Positions 1-8,521 are shown, counted from the stretch's first letter. The stretch is DNA of 10,279 bases from Entrophospora sp. SA101 (GCA_958430865.1 CAUDNR010001375.1:5417-15695); one strand, 5' to 3'. A program made the numbers and translations. Notes: generated by a model from the sequence alone, not told the origin.

Positions 1-213
1 TATTTCATTTGAAATACAAAATGATAAGATTTGGTTATAAATATTTTCTGCAGTGGTAGATTCTAGATTAATCATGCTTAAATATCTCATACAAGGAATA
101 TTATTAATATATTTTCCACAATTGCTAAATATTTATTATTATCAATACAGTTGACTTCATCAATCATTATATTGAGGAGTACAATTCTTCAAAAAGTGAT
201 TTTTTTATTACAG

Positions 214-313
214 AAGCTATATATCCAAAAAATCAGAAGCAGATTTAGGATTTGTATGGCTCCCATATGTTGATCTAGGAGTAGATGTTTTTTCTAAAGC
301 AGCAGGTTTCAGA
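214..313 (+). other. Possible orphan exon or gene fragment
   Basis: A 100-nt stretch with the look of an internal exon. A T-rich tract ends in ACAG just before 214, and GTAAAAG follows 313. The open frame (codon phase set by TAT at 218) reads ISKKSEADLGFVWLPYVDLG and then VDVFSKAAGF, a balanced composition unlike the surrounding AT-rich spacer. The frame stays open from 200 to about 405 with no ATG. I do not recognise the family, and no partner exons are visible on either side. It could be a true exon of a gene that starts before the window, a gene relic, or chance. Confidence 0.3.
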
Positions 314-1126
314 GTAAAAGTTTTTTCAGTAATTATTAATTTACTAAGTAATAAAAAATATAGTTCATTATCGCCGATTTTATTTATTTGCATTATAATT
401 AATTAATTACTATCTTATTACCTCATCCTTTCATGTGACTGATCATTACATAACATGATTAAATAAGAGAAAGATCTTACAAGCTCTTACTTGAATGAGT
501 AATCTCAATCTTAATTACAAGTTGTGGTCAATAGTTCTTGAAAATTCATTCTTACAATTTAACTGGTCAAAGAAGCAAAAATTCATACGTATATGGAAAG
601 ATTATTTCAACCAAATCATATTGAAGGAATATTAATTGCATATAGAAACGGTGATACCTCAACTCAACGTTGTAGGAGTGTAAAACCCAGTCGTTTCATT
701 ATTCAACAGAAAATACCTGATAGTTATAGGTGTAGATAATTACTGGACAATAATTAATCACTTTTTATACTTCATCCGCCCGTCGATACTGGGATAAAAA
801 TGTGTATTAATCCAATTAAGCTAACAACTATTTTGAACTTTTTTATTTGTACATATGTACTGTATATATATATATATTAACCAAATTTACCTATAGAAAA
901 TTTTTCAACAAAATTAAACCGAACAAAAAAGTATGAAATTAAATTAAGTTTAAAGGCTTCTATTTATTTTCTTATTTACTTGTTTACATCTGATTATTAA
1001 TATTTATCAGAATAAAAAAGAATTTTCGACCAAAAATAATGAGCATGATCCTGATTGTAAAGACAGGTTTGCAATATCTGTCATTCAAATTTTATATTAA
1101 ATCTGAAGCTTGCTATTTTTATTTAA
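314..1126. other. Non-coding AT-rich spacer
   Basis: No supported gene. The stretch has many stops in all frames and a (TA)n run at about 863-878. The frame of the DUF2283-type protein opens only at 1127, after a TAA at 1124-1126. A short ATG-initiated stretch at 1039 could be a first exon of that protein, but the donors available (GTAAAG at 1057, GTTTGC at 1067) do not join in frame to the acceptors at 1131 or 1143. Confidence 0.5.
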
Positions 1127-1150
1127 CATAGTATATATTTAAGGTTCATT

Positions 1151-1534
1151 GTGGATTCCGTATACTATGACGATTCAGATGCATTTTTGGTATACTTTAC
1201 TCAAGAATCCGATGACATTTGTGATGAAGCAACTGGTTACCTCCTTGTCTGTTTTAATAATATTGGCAAAATAGCATCAATTCGTATAGCATCACCATCA
1301 AAGCATATCCGAGGGATAGCAAGCGAGGAGCCATCCTTTACACTCAATCCTACTTATGATGAGAAACGTGATGTATTTAAGATTAATTTTACAGATTCTG
1401 CTCCCATGACCACGTTCAAAAAAACTGAAGTTGAAGATGTCGAGCTGGAAATAGATAATGAAGGAAAGCTCGTTACATTGTTGTTTCACAATGCCAGTAA
1501 CAAAATGTCAAACATATCAAAAACAAGTGTGTAA
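1151..1534 (+). CDS. Small protein with two DUF2283-type repeats, 5' end unresolved
   Basis: About 127 residues. Two tandem copies of a fold resembling DUF2283 are visible. The first begins YYDDSDAFLVYF and continues to a hydrophobic strand with a turn, LLVCFNNIGKIASIRIAS (about residues 5-48). The second begins NPTYDEKRDVFKINF and runs to ELEIDNEGKLVTLLFHNAS (about residues 67-115). The match to the family is the Y-D-x-x-x-D-x-hydrophobic start and the V-x-x-D-x-x-G-x-hydrophobic strand pair. DUF2283 has no established biochemical role that I can state. The frame is open from 1127 but contains no suitable ATG: the listed start is GTG, unlikely in a nuclear gene. An upstream first exon with an acceptor at 1131 (CATAG) or 1143 (TTTAAG) is therefore likely. 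If none exists, this is a 5'-truncated copy. The rest of the frame is undamaged. AATAAAA-type signals lie just downstream, around 1630. Confidence 0.6.
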   Translation: MDSVYYDDSDAFLVYFTQESDDICDEATGYLLVCFNNIGKIASIRIASPSKHIRGIASEEPSFTLNPTYDEKRDVFKINFTDSAPMTTFKKTEVEDVELEIDNEGKLVTLLFHNASNKMSNISKTSV

Positions 1535-1711
1535 AGAGAAAAGACAGAGATATCATTATATAATCATTTAAAATTTTTTTTAAATAATTTGCTTTTATAT
1601 TAATCGGGTAATTGTATTTTTGATATATAATAAAAAAATAAAACAATTCTGATTATAACTTCATAAGGCTCTTTTGGTTATCCACAATGTATCTGAATTT
1701 GAAGTTTTAAC

Positions 1712-2773
1712 TTATTCAGTGAGACCCAATTCTCGAAGATGCTCTGGAATAACTACATGTGGGTCTTTGTAATACCAAATATACCTTAGTACAATCAATT
1801 CTCTTCACAAAATTCTTTTTTTAATTGATCCCAATATAACTGTTTGTTAAATCCATTCTGATCTCGATGAAATAATTCTACATAACGCTCATGTTGTTCT
1901 TGGACTTCAATTGCAAGACCATATTCTGGATAATAAGTGTCAAGCTTCTAACCCATATATGGATATTATGATGTTTTTAAGAAATCAGGTTTCTGAATTA
2001 TTGATGGAGGTCTTAAATATTTGGTAATTACTTTTTGACACAGATCTTCATTTCAACAAAATGGACACCACCTCTTATGTTTTATATGATTCAAATTTGT
2101 GCTCCATTCATGCCTTTAGCACAATGCCATTTTTAACGGAACCTGGCAATTGACACACTTTTCTGAAAGGCAGTTACCATTTTTACTATAAGCAATTTGT
2201 TTAGCTTCTTCAATAATAGACAGAATATTACTGCACATGTGGACACCAGGTATTAGTATTTTTACATGATTTAAATTTGCATACCATGTGTGTCCATTGA
2301 TACAAAGCTATAATAAAGGTAAACGAATATTAACAAATGTATTTGATAGTCACTCACCATTTCTATTATGCGCTACTTGTTTTGCGTCTTCAAGAGTACG
2401 ATGGCCTACACGTGAACACCATGGACACCAATTTCCATTTTTTTACATTACTTTTCATTTATGGTTTTTAGCACAACTCCATTCTAGGGGAGCATGGGAA
2501 TTGATATATTTATCCAAGAGACATAGGCCCTTTTGTTCTATTACAATTTCTCTAGCATCTTTAAGTGTAAGGAGTTTATTCCACACGCAATATGGACACT
2601 ATGAATTAGAATTTTTATATGATTAAAATTTGCATGCCATATGTGTGTCCTTTATTACAACACCATTGCAATGGTAACATGCAGTTGATATATTGATCTG
2701 ATAGGCACAACCCATTTCATTTCTTTGCAATTTCGTGTGCATCTTTTATAGTGTATTTGGTTTTGCGAGTCAT
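1712..2773 (-). pseudogene. Decayed zinc-ribbon-repeat protein with C-terminal nuclease-like region
   Basis: Read on the minus strand from ATG (2773) to TAA (1714-1712), this is a broken copy of a protein with four zinc-ribbon (DUF4379/treble-clef-like) repeats of about 60 residues, starting near 2773, 2585, 2404 and 2225. Each repeat follows the pattern T-x-x-D/E-A-x-x-I/V-A, then C-L-S, Y-I-N, P-L-x-W-x-C-x-x-x-H-x-W, then W-C-P-x-C. Examples are CCNKGHT, SCAKNH, WCPWCS and WCPFC. The C-terminal part (about 2050-1712) contains KPDF, Y-Y-P-E-Y-G-x-A-I-E-V-Q and F-H-R-D, and ends HLRELGLTE. It resembles the PD-(D/E)XK-like tail of this fungal family, where the D and E-x-Q residues would be the catalytic positions. 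That is family inference. Damage: in-frame stops at 2719 (TGA), 2601 (TAG), 2457 (TGA), 2352 (TGA), 2310 (TAG), 2055 (TGA), 1968 (TAA) and 1950 (TAG), and several 1-2 nt frameshifts, for example near 2645 (CA-rich run), 2440, 2240, 2130-2110 and 1797. The normal protein is unlikely to be made. The 5' end may have had further exons. Confidence 0.82.
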
Positions 2774-2818
2774 TATGAATAAAAGTACTTTTGTTTTCTA
2801 ATATTAGTAAATCTTTAA

Positions 2819-3363
2819 ATTACACAAACTGCTTGGAGAAATTATAAGAAAAGACCCGAATCATTAGCATCTCAAATCTGGAATGCTTTAAGAAACGATA
2901 ACACCCCCAATGATAAGAAATTTTTAGGTCTAACTCCCCGTAAAGTGAAAAATCCTCAAACTCGGGATCAATTCAATCTCTGGATTGCTGAGAAACTTGC
3001 AATGTATAGACATTACCTAGTATGTACAACATCTTTCGTGGTAGAGAATATAAAGAATATAAAGAATATTATATTCCGTATGATTGGATAGGTGATAAGA
3101 AATACCAATTACACGATAGATTGCATAAGCATGTTGTAGATTTGCTAAGAGAACGAGGTTACAGAATAATTAATTCCAGACCTTGGTATGAAATGTTAAA
3201 ATGGGTAGATAAACCAGATAAATATCTTAACAAATTTCGTCAGAATCGAATAATACGTCACAACTATTTTACATTGATAGTTGACGATCAATATGCGGAG
3301 CATAGAGTCTCTGACTCATATTTTAATGGATTTTTTTTTGTACCAGATTCCCATGTAAACTGA
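2819..3363 (+). pseudogene. Unrecognised protein split across two frames
   Basis: Two adjoining reading frames look like one protein. The first (2819 to about 3019, no ATG, preceded by TAA) encodes WRNYKKRPESLASQIWNALR and, further on, LTPRKV and FNLWIAEKLAMYRHYL. The second, from 3022, encodes IFRGREYKEYKEYYIPYDWI and ends GFFFVPDSHVN at TGA (3361-3363). The composition (W, Y, R and K rich, few low-complexity runs) is the same on both sides, so a frameshift of 2 nt near 3020 is the simplest link. The joint reads CTAGTATGTAC, which contains a GTATGT donor-like string, but an intron ending at the next TAG would be only about 25 nt, shorter than any intron seen here. A GAATATAAA repeat at 3042-3065 encodes the EYK-EYK-EYY stretch. 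I do not recognise the family. It starts 46 bp from the dead zinc-ribbon gene, in the opposite (divergent) direction. It could be a live gene with a missed exon rather than a relic. Confidence 0.5.
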
Positions 3364-4384
3364 AAATAGTTATTATTATTTGCAACATCTAGATTTAATG
3401 TCATTAAACTAATTTGGCCAAGTTCATAGAACATCTACATCGTGTAAATATGGTCAGTTGATGTCTTGTGCGACTATATGCAGGGATGCCTAAAATTGGA
3501 TTAACCGCACATGTTTTAGATTAAAAGATTATATATATATTAATATATATTCCATAAATCATTATTGAAATTACAAGTTCAAAATAATTTGTTGTAACAT
3601 GATTAAGAATTGAAGGCGTAACTTTCAACGAGTAATTCTTTTCCGTTTTTTTAGTAAACCATAGCTAAAATTTTGCAAGGAAATAAAATAAGTCTCAAAG
3701 AATGCGTGTACAAAATATCACGTTTCTGGTTAAAACTTCATGTGGGTGTGCTAGGTAACAAATGAAAAAGTTCCTTCGATTTTAATAGTAAAAATTGACA
3801 TGTTGCACAAAATTCCTACATAGTTATTACAGTAGACATGTCGATCGCGTGAAATGTCGTCTGACTGATAGTAACAAAGATTTTAAAATCCGTTGAAACA
3901 CGAATTTAATTATAATCCGTTGAAACGAAGTACATTGAAACAAGGGTTATATTGTAAATGTTTTCTTGTAAACGTAAGGTGTTAAGATTGTTCGGTCAGA
4001 TATAAAGTGCTACATTTATTAACCAAAGTCATTATCATATTTTCACTTTGTTGTATTGTGTTATTGTTGCAAACGTACGGCTGACTTTAGTTGGTCAAAG
4101 AAAGAAGGAGCTTCAGTAAAGCAATGATAGAGCCACATTTTATTTATTGTACTATAAAATGTGCTTACAGACTCGTCGAAACTTTCTAGGAACAAGAAAG
4201 AGGCAGAATCAGGATAAATCGTAAGACAAATTAGTTGACGAGCAATAAATTAATCATTGAAAACGAGTGTAACCCATAAACGTAAAATAACCAAATTGAC
4301 AAAAAAGCTATCTCTCAGTAGGCTTGTATGTGAGTTAAAAATACATTTATATTATGACATTATGACATTACGGCCTAGTTATGA
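3364..4384. other. Gene-free spacer with small repeats
   Basis: I see no coding frame on either strand. It holds a short AT palindromic run near 3530-3550, a pair of direct repeats at 3887 and 3914 (listed separately), and a short tandem ATTATGAC near 4351-4366. Confidence 0.5.
3887..3926 (+). repeat. Direct repeat AATCCGTTGAAAC, two copies
   Basis: The 13-mer AATCCGTTGAAAC occurs at 3887-3899 and 3914-3926, 27 bp apart, each followed by a near-identical CGAA or GAA. A third partial copy, ATTGAAAC, lies at 3934-3941. There is no adjacent gene that would give it a role. Confidence 0.6.
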
Positions 4385-5308
4385 ATTGCTGATGAACGTT
4401 TATCAATTATTCAAGAGTTGTATAGGTGTGTGATTGAATTAAGTGTTAAAGACAAGATCTGCGAAGCTTTCAAAGCAAGTTTTGTAAAATATACTGATGA
4501 ATTATTCGACAGTTATATAGGCGAGTTTGATGGAAGTAAGTGTTAAAGAGAAGATGTTCGAAGTTTCCAAAGCAAATTTTTCAAAATATACTCGGAAATG
4601 TCATGCAACTAATAATATAAATACAAGTATTTCCATAAAATATATGTTTGATACTAAGTGGGGAGGGGATGATAGGTCTATTTATACGCTTCGCACATTC
4701 TTTGATCAGTCTATTTTAATTACATCGAAATCACGTGAAGACCATTTTTGAGAAATTTTGAATTAAGGCTCCGTGCGATCCAGCTTGTGAGGAGGGGCTT
4801 TACCCAAAATATCAAGAATTTAGTCAGTAGTCAAAATCAACTCATTGATCAACTAGAAAAGGCAATTGATAATTTACAACTAGATATAAATAATAAAATA
4901 TGAGATACAGAAGAAGCAATGACAAAATAAGGAGATGGAGAAAAAATAAAAGATTTAGAGAGTAACCGTGAAAATGAACAAAAGTAGACAAAGCAAGAAA
5001 ACAATCAAACAATTAAAGAATGGTATTACTGAATTGAAAAACAATTAGGATATTTAAATGAAGACAAGGAAAATAACCCTGAAGGTAAAAATATTACTCA
5101 GGAACTTTAGAATAAAAGTTAAAGAATTACAACCAAGCAAAAAGAAATTATTCAACATTAAGAAAGGTGCCAAAATACTGGTCAGGCTGAAATGAAACAG
5201 CAAAACAAATTTAATAAATCCAAACAATTAAGTCAAGAACAAAGTGAAAGTTCAATATTGATGTTATTGAGGGTTGCCATTATGTACCCTGAAGTTTCTT
5301 TTCACTGA
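4385..5308 (+). pseudogene. Decayed coiled-coil protein gene
   Basis: Three consecutive frames form one relic. Frame A (4385-4545) encodes LSVKDKICEAFKASFVKYTD. Frame B (ATG 4530 to TGA 4751) encodes MEVSVKEKMFEVSKANFSKY followed by a stretch with KWGGDDRSIYTLRTFFDQ. Frame C (4739-5308), the same phase as A, opens with RNFELRLRAIQLVRRGFTQN and becomes a charged, Q/E/K-rich region of coiled-coil type (QLIDQLEKAIDNLQLDINNK). Frame C carries seven in-frame stops: two TGA, two TAG and three TAA. It has no visible indels over about 185 codons. Five of the seven lie in Q-rich context and could derive from CAA or CAG; the two TGA could come from CGA or TGG. The family is not recognised. The membrane-protein ORF downstream begins in another frame, and I cannot tell whether it was once part of this gene. 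Confidence 0.6.
4402..4592 (+). repeat. Imperfect tandem duplication, two units of about 95 bp
   Basis: Unit 1 (about 4402-4496) and unit 2 (about 4497-4592) align along their length, sharing AATTATTC, GTTAAAGA, AAGATSTKCGAAG and AAATATACT. The offset between matching blocks changes from 95 to 97 bp within the unit, so a 2-nt indel put the copies in different frames. The encoded peptides still correspond: ELSVKDKICEAFKASFVKYT against EVSVKEKMFEVSKANFSKYT. The similarity at protein level suggests the duplication happened while the sequence was coding. Confidence 0.75.
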
Positions 5309-5381
5309 AACGTCATTTTGTGATGTCATCAATAAGATATTACCCGCACAATTTCTTTGCCACACAAATCCTGGTAAAAAA

Positions 5382-5951
5382 ATGATCAATTATAATTTGA
5401 ATAAAAATAATTTTATTTTCATTCTTGGAATAGCAACTTGTTACTTATCGTACTTGCTTCTTGACTGTTTAAAAACGTCATCTTGTTCAATCACTAATCT
5501 TGATGCGAAAAAATTGAAAACAACTGCCAAAGGAGATTTTAGTGATCAAACTTCTCATAAGAACATAATTATCAAGTTGTTAGATGTCATATTTTTTTAT
5601 ACGCCATCTATATTCATTAAATGGATAATTTCAAATTTTCATCTATTGTCGAGTTTTTTTGTGTTTGCAGCACTATTCGCAATCTTTGTTACCTATTTAT
5701 TAGGTTGGCTTTCTCAATATATTATAGATGCTCTTGGTATTTCTGACAGGGAAAAATTAAACAACCACAAAAAACAAAAAGAAATTTCAAATATGAAAAA
5801 GGATGATGATGATGTATTATTAGGTGGATTGAATAGCAAGAATAACATTAATGAAGAAATCTCTAAGGATTTATTACTTGAAAAAAATTATGAAAAAAAA
5901 AATGTTAAAAGAAAGAATATTTTAAAATCAATTAATCAAGCACTTAAATGA
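5382..5951 (+). CDS. Small membrane protein of unknown function
   Basis: An undamaged 189-residue frame from ATG 5382 to TGA (5949-5951). The frame is open a further 36 codons upstream, but that part has only a TTG and no ATG, so 5382 is the likely start unless an upstream exon joins. Hydrophobic segments: residues 11-30 (FIFILGIATCYLSYLLLDCL), a weaker one at 62-83 including FFYTPSIFIKWII, and a strong one at 88-115 (SSFFVFAALFAIFVTYLLGW). The C-terminal tail (about 117-189) is hydrophilic, with many K, D, E and N residues and a DDDD run, probably disordered and cytosolic. There is no recognised domain. The charged tail resembles the neighbouring relic's composition, but the frame differs. 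It could be a live orphan gene or a gene fragment. Confidence 0.5.
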   Translation: MINYNLNKNNFIFILGIATCYLSYLLLDCLKTSSCSITNLDAKKLKTTAKGDFSDQTSHKNIIIKLLDVIFFYTPSIFIKWIISNFHLLSSFFVFAALFAIFVTYLLGWLSQYIIDALGISDREKLNNHKKQKEISNMKKDDDDVLLGGLNSKNNINEEISKDLLLEKNYEKKNVKRKNILKSINQALK

Positions 5952-6102
5952 TTAATGGATCTATTTATCTGTTTATATCAAAGTAGATAGGAAAGTTGGT
6001 GTTTTATTAAATAAGGAATTTTTAAATAAAAAAAAATAGGCATCAAAATTTAAATATATGTAAGATTTGTTTTTCTTAAAATGATGATAAAAATTTTAAG
6101 AC

Positions 6103-7322
6103 TTACAAATATTTATTTTTCATATTTTTCAAATAATTTTTAAATCTTTCCCTTGTTAAGCTTAACATCCATAAACCAGTTTCTTTAAAAAAACTTTTAG
6201 TTATTTTTTTAGGCTCATAAGTTCCTGCTATTATCCATTGATTTGGTCTGTCTCTTGTATTATAATTATACACAACATATCTTGTAGTCTTTTGACTGTA
6301 ATTTTTATTTCCTGCAAGTATATTTCCAAATATATCAAATACTACTAAATTCTTTATATGTATATTTTTAAAAAATAGATTTATTTGTTTTAATAATAAA
6401 ACAATAACGACGAATATAATAATAATAATTAATAATAATAGTAATAATAAAACTTTACCTCATCAATTTCAATGCTTAATATTACTTGAGTATATAAGGA
6501 TGTTTTAGAATCCAGTACTATAGATGCAGCACGAATGCATTCAACTTTAGGTTCTATTTGGTCATAGACATTCCAATAATATGTTCCTAGATGTCGATTT
6601 AATAAATTTCTTTTTATAACCTAAAATTATGTTTTTTGATTAATTATTCTACATATATAACATTTTGGAAATTCTTTAAAATAATCATTAATTAAATACA
6701 CGATAAAATTCTGGGGTAACAAGTTCCTCTATAGCTTCCAATTCACCGCTAAATTAAACAATAATTTAGGTTGTTAGATGCAATTAAATGTAATGAAAAA
6801 AAGAAAATTTTTAACAAAAAAAAATTTTATATATTTACCTTGCAAAATATTTATTTAGATCAATGAACTTTTTTGCAAGCATATTTTTATTAATTTTTCC
6901 ATTAAGATAAAGTTTTAAACTAATTTTATAAATGCAAATCAAATCTTTAATTTTGTTTTTTTTTTTTTGGTTATTAATGTATGTATATATTTATGTATAT
7001 GTATACTTTCTACGGTTTTCGAACCAATTATATAATTGATTTGATTTTGTAATAAGATATTGTTTTGAATATATTGGATCGTTAATTGGAAGGTTAACAA
7101 AAGGTTCTTTATAAAAAATTTTCCCCAAATAAAAAAAAAAAAAAGTTATTATTAATATCATAAAAAGACAGAAAATAAAAAACTATAATTACTTATAATT
7201 ATGGACTCTGTATATGGTTGTTGAGTTGGTTGTGAAGCAATCGTTGAAACATTAGAACCTTTAGTTCTTTTAAGAATGCTTGGAATCACATAATTTAAAT
7301 TTGCTCCCAATTTTTTTATCAT
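6103..7322 (-). CDS. Mitochondrial MBA1 / mL45 / Tim44-like protein, 6 exons
   Basis: Rebuilt on the minus strand from exons 7322-7193, 7106-7014, 6944-6839, 6748-6700, 6620-6459 and 6351-6103. All junctions are GT-AG and in frame, giving 262 residues with no stop. The introns are 86, 69, 90, 79 and 107 nt. The ATG is the first in its frame, with a TGA 15 nt upstream. The N-terminus (MIKKLGANLNYVIPSILKR) is basic and has no acidic residue for about 40 residues, as in a mitochondrial presequence. The body fits the Tim44-like fold shared by mL45 and Mba1: a helix with LNKYFASGELEAIEELVTPE, then VECIRAASIV, SLYTQVILSIEID, TTRYVVYNYN and a closing NQWIIAGTYEP strand. In yeast, Mba1 tethers mitoribosomes to the inner membrane for insertion of mitochondrially made proteins. 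Length is close to yeast Mba1. mL45 itself or another Tim44-domain protein is the alternative. The last intron has an AAT/ATT-rich tract (about 6410-6450). Confidence 0.78.
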
Positions 7323-7351
7323 TGCTAAAATTTTTCAAAGAGCAATCATCA

Positions 7352-7365
7352 AACATGTGATAAAC
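7352..7365. promoter_or_regulatory. Shared 14-mer upstream of the MBA1-like start
   Basis: AACATGTGATAAAC begins 30 bp upstream of the ATG of the MBA1-like gene. The identical 14-mer lies 71 bp upstream of the USP gene. It contains the palindrome ACATGT. A regulatory role is inference only. Confidence 0.25.
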
Positions 7366-7549
7366 ATCGCTATTTCTTTTTTTTTTTTTTCAAAGTTTTT
7401 AAAAATAGAAGTTTTTTTATTCTAGTTGATTGATAAAGCTATGTGGTAAACTTATATGTATATATAGTGCAAATAAAGATTCAATGGGAACACTACAAGA
7501 AAAATGTACTAAGAGTAGAGAATATGACAGTTTAACAGATTTTATAGAG

Positions 7550-7590
7550 ATATATATATGTGTATGTATATATATATATATATATAATAT
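7550..7590. repeat. (TA)n microsatellite
   Basis: A TA-rich run with a few TG interruptions, longest pure part about 7567-7587. It lies just past the USP stop codon, in its presumed 3' untranslated region and upstream of the MBA1-like gene. It gives spurious short frames on both strands. Confidence 0.85.
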
Positions 7591-7597
7591 AGAAACT

Positions 7598-8389
7598 TTA
7601 TTTTCTAGGTTTTTTAACAATTAGAACAGGACAATGTGCATTATGTTGACAATATTCCGAAAAACTTCCTAAAAATAATCTTTAAATATATAAATTTAGT
7701 AATCTTTTTCTATAATAAAAATTTTTTTTAAAAAAAATAACATTAACCAACCTTTTCCACAAAGTCAAATCTTTACTTCCCATAACAAGTACATCAACTT
7801 TTTCATTTTCAGTATAGTCAACTATAAGATTACGCGAATCTGATTGGGTTTTTATTATTTCAACTTTACAATTTATCTATCAAGTAAAGTATTTATATCA
7901 ATTAATTGGATGTTACTATATGATTATTATATATTTATTATGTACATTAGCTGCTTTGAGTTTTTCAACAAATGGTTCCATTGATTTTCGCGTTTTTCCT
8001 TCAATCTCCAATAATTATAATAATAATTAAAAATTTTATATAATAACTACTACTATGACCAAATAAAAAAATAAAATGAAAAATTTTTTTACTTCATTTT
8101 CCCATTTTTTAACATATTCAGGAGCATAATTAATGTTCATGCCTACAATTATTATCATTAAAAAAATGTATTATTATAATCAAATAACTATATAAACTAT
8201 ATATAATGGTTTTTTTTTACCCAAATCTGTTACATCGAAATCTGAGTTAAGGTATAAAGCAGAAACCAAGTGTACGTCATCTCTATCAGGTTTTAAGAAA
8301 TTTTCTATAATCCAATCTATTGTGTACTCTGTTTCTTCTGAACCTGGATCTAAAGCAACTGCTACTTTTCTACTAACCGGACTTGTCAT
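7598..8389 (-). CDS. Universal stress protein (UspA family), 5 exons
   Basis: Rebuilt on the minus strand from exons 8389-8221, 8142-8093, 8005-7946, 7876-7752 and 7679-7598. All junctions are GT-AG and in frame, with introns of 78, 87, 69 and 72 nt. The product is 161 residues, normal for a single-domain USP. It starts MTSPVSRKVAVALDPGSEET, which is the first beta strand and the loop after it, followed by the helix EYTIDWIIENFL. Strand 2 is DVHLVSALY. The C-terminal half has VDVLVMGS, then LWKRLFLGSFSEY and HCPVLIVKK, the hallmark USP end. The nucleotide-binding pattern G-2x-G-9x-G-S is present as G-S-K-D-(9)-G-S, so the second glycine is aspartate. ATP binding may be altered. The alternative acceptor TTTTTAG nearer the last exon would put the end out of frame; the AAAG acceptor at 7681-7680 restores LFLGSFSEY. 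An ACTAA branch-site-like string lies in the last intron. It is an intracellular stress-associated protein with an exact role that cannot be read from sequence. Confidence 0.9.
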
Positions 8390-8459
8390 TATTATTTATA
8401 TTTGTGAATGTGTAATCTATCACTATGTGAATTTGCAATTCAAAAATCAAGAAATATAC

Positions 8460-8473
8460 AACATGTGATAAAC
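8460..8473. promoter_or_regulatory. Shared 14-mer upstream of the USP start
   Basis: The second copy of AACATGTGATAAAC, in the same orientation relative to its gene. A related inverted string, TTTATCACGT, lies about 45 bp further upstream (about 8518-8527). Confidence 0.25.
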
Positions 8474-8521
8474 GCATATAATTTATGTGGCACGTCGCAT
8501 AAAATAGTGGACAATAATTTA

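Noticed and set aside
1298..1489. Minus-strand frame inside the DUF2283-type protein
   Set aside because: Shadow frame; the plus strand carries the recognisable repeats.
2288..2626. Plus-strand open frame of 112 codons
   Set aside because: It is the antisense shadow of the zinc-ribbon relic; the conserved motifs are on the minus strand.
3887..3941. CRISPR-like repeats
   Set aside because: Only two short full copies with a 14-bp gap, in eukaryotic DNA with no cas genes.
4739..5308. Reassigned stop codons (TAA/TAG as glutamine, as in ciliates)
   Set aside because: The USP and MBA1-like genes use TAA as true stops exactly at their family ends, two TGA codons in the relic do not fit, and the zinc-ribbon relic has TAG at tryptophan positions.
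7417..7624. Frames on both strands over the (TA)n run
   Set aside because: They encode YIYIYI-type low complexity from the microsatellite and overlap the last USP exon.
7671..7751. TTTTTAG acceptor just before GGAAGT for the last USP exon
   Set aside because: It would join out of frame and stop early; the AAAG acceptor at 7681-7680 keeps the frame and restores the conserved LFLGSFSEY.
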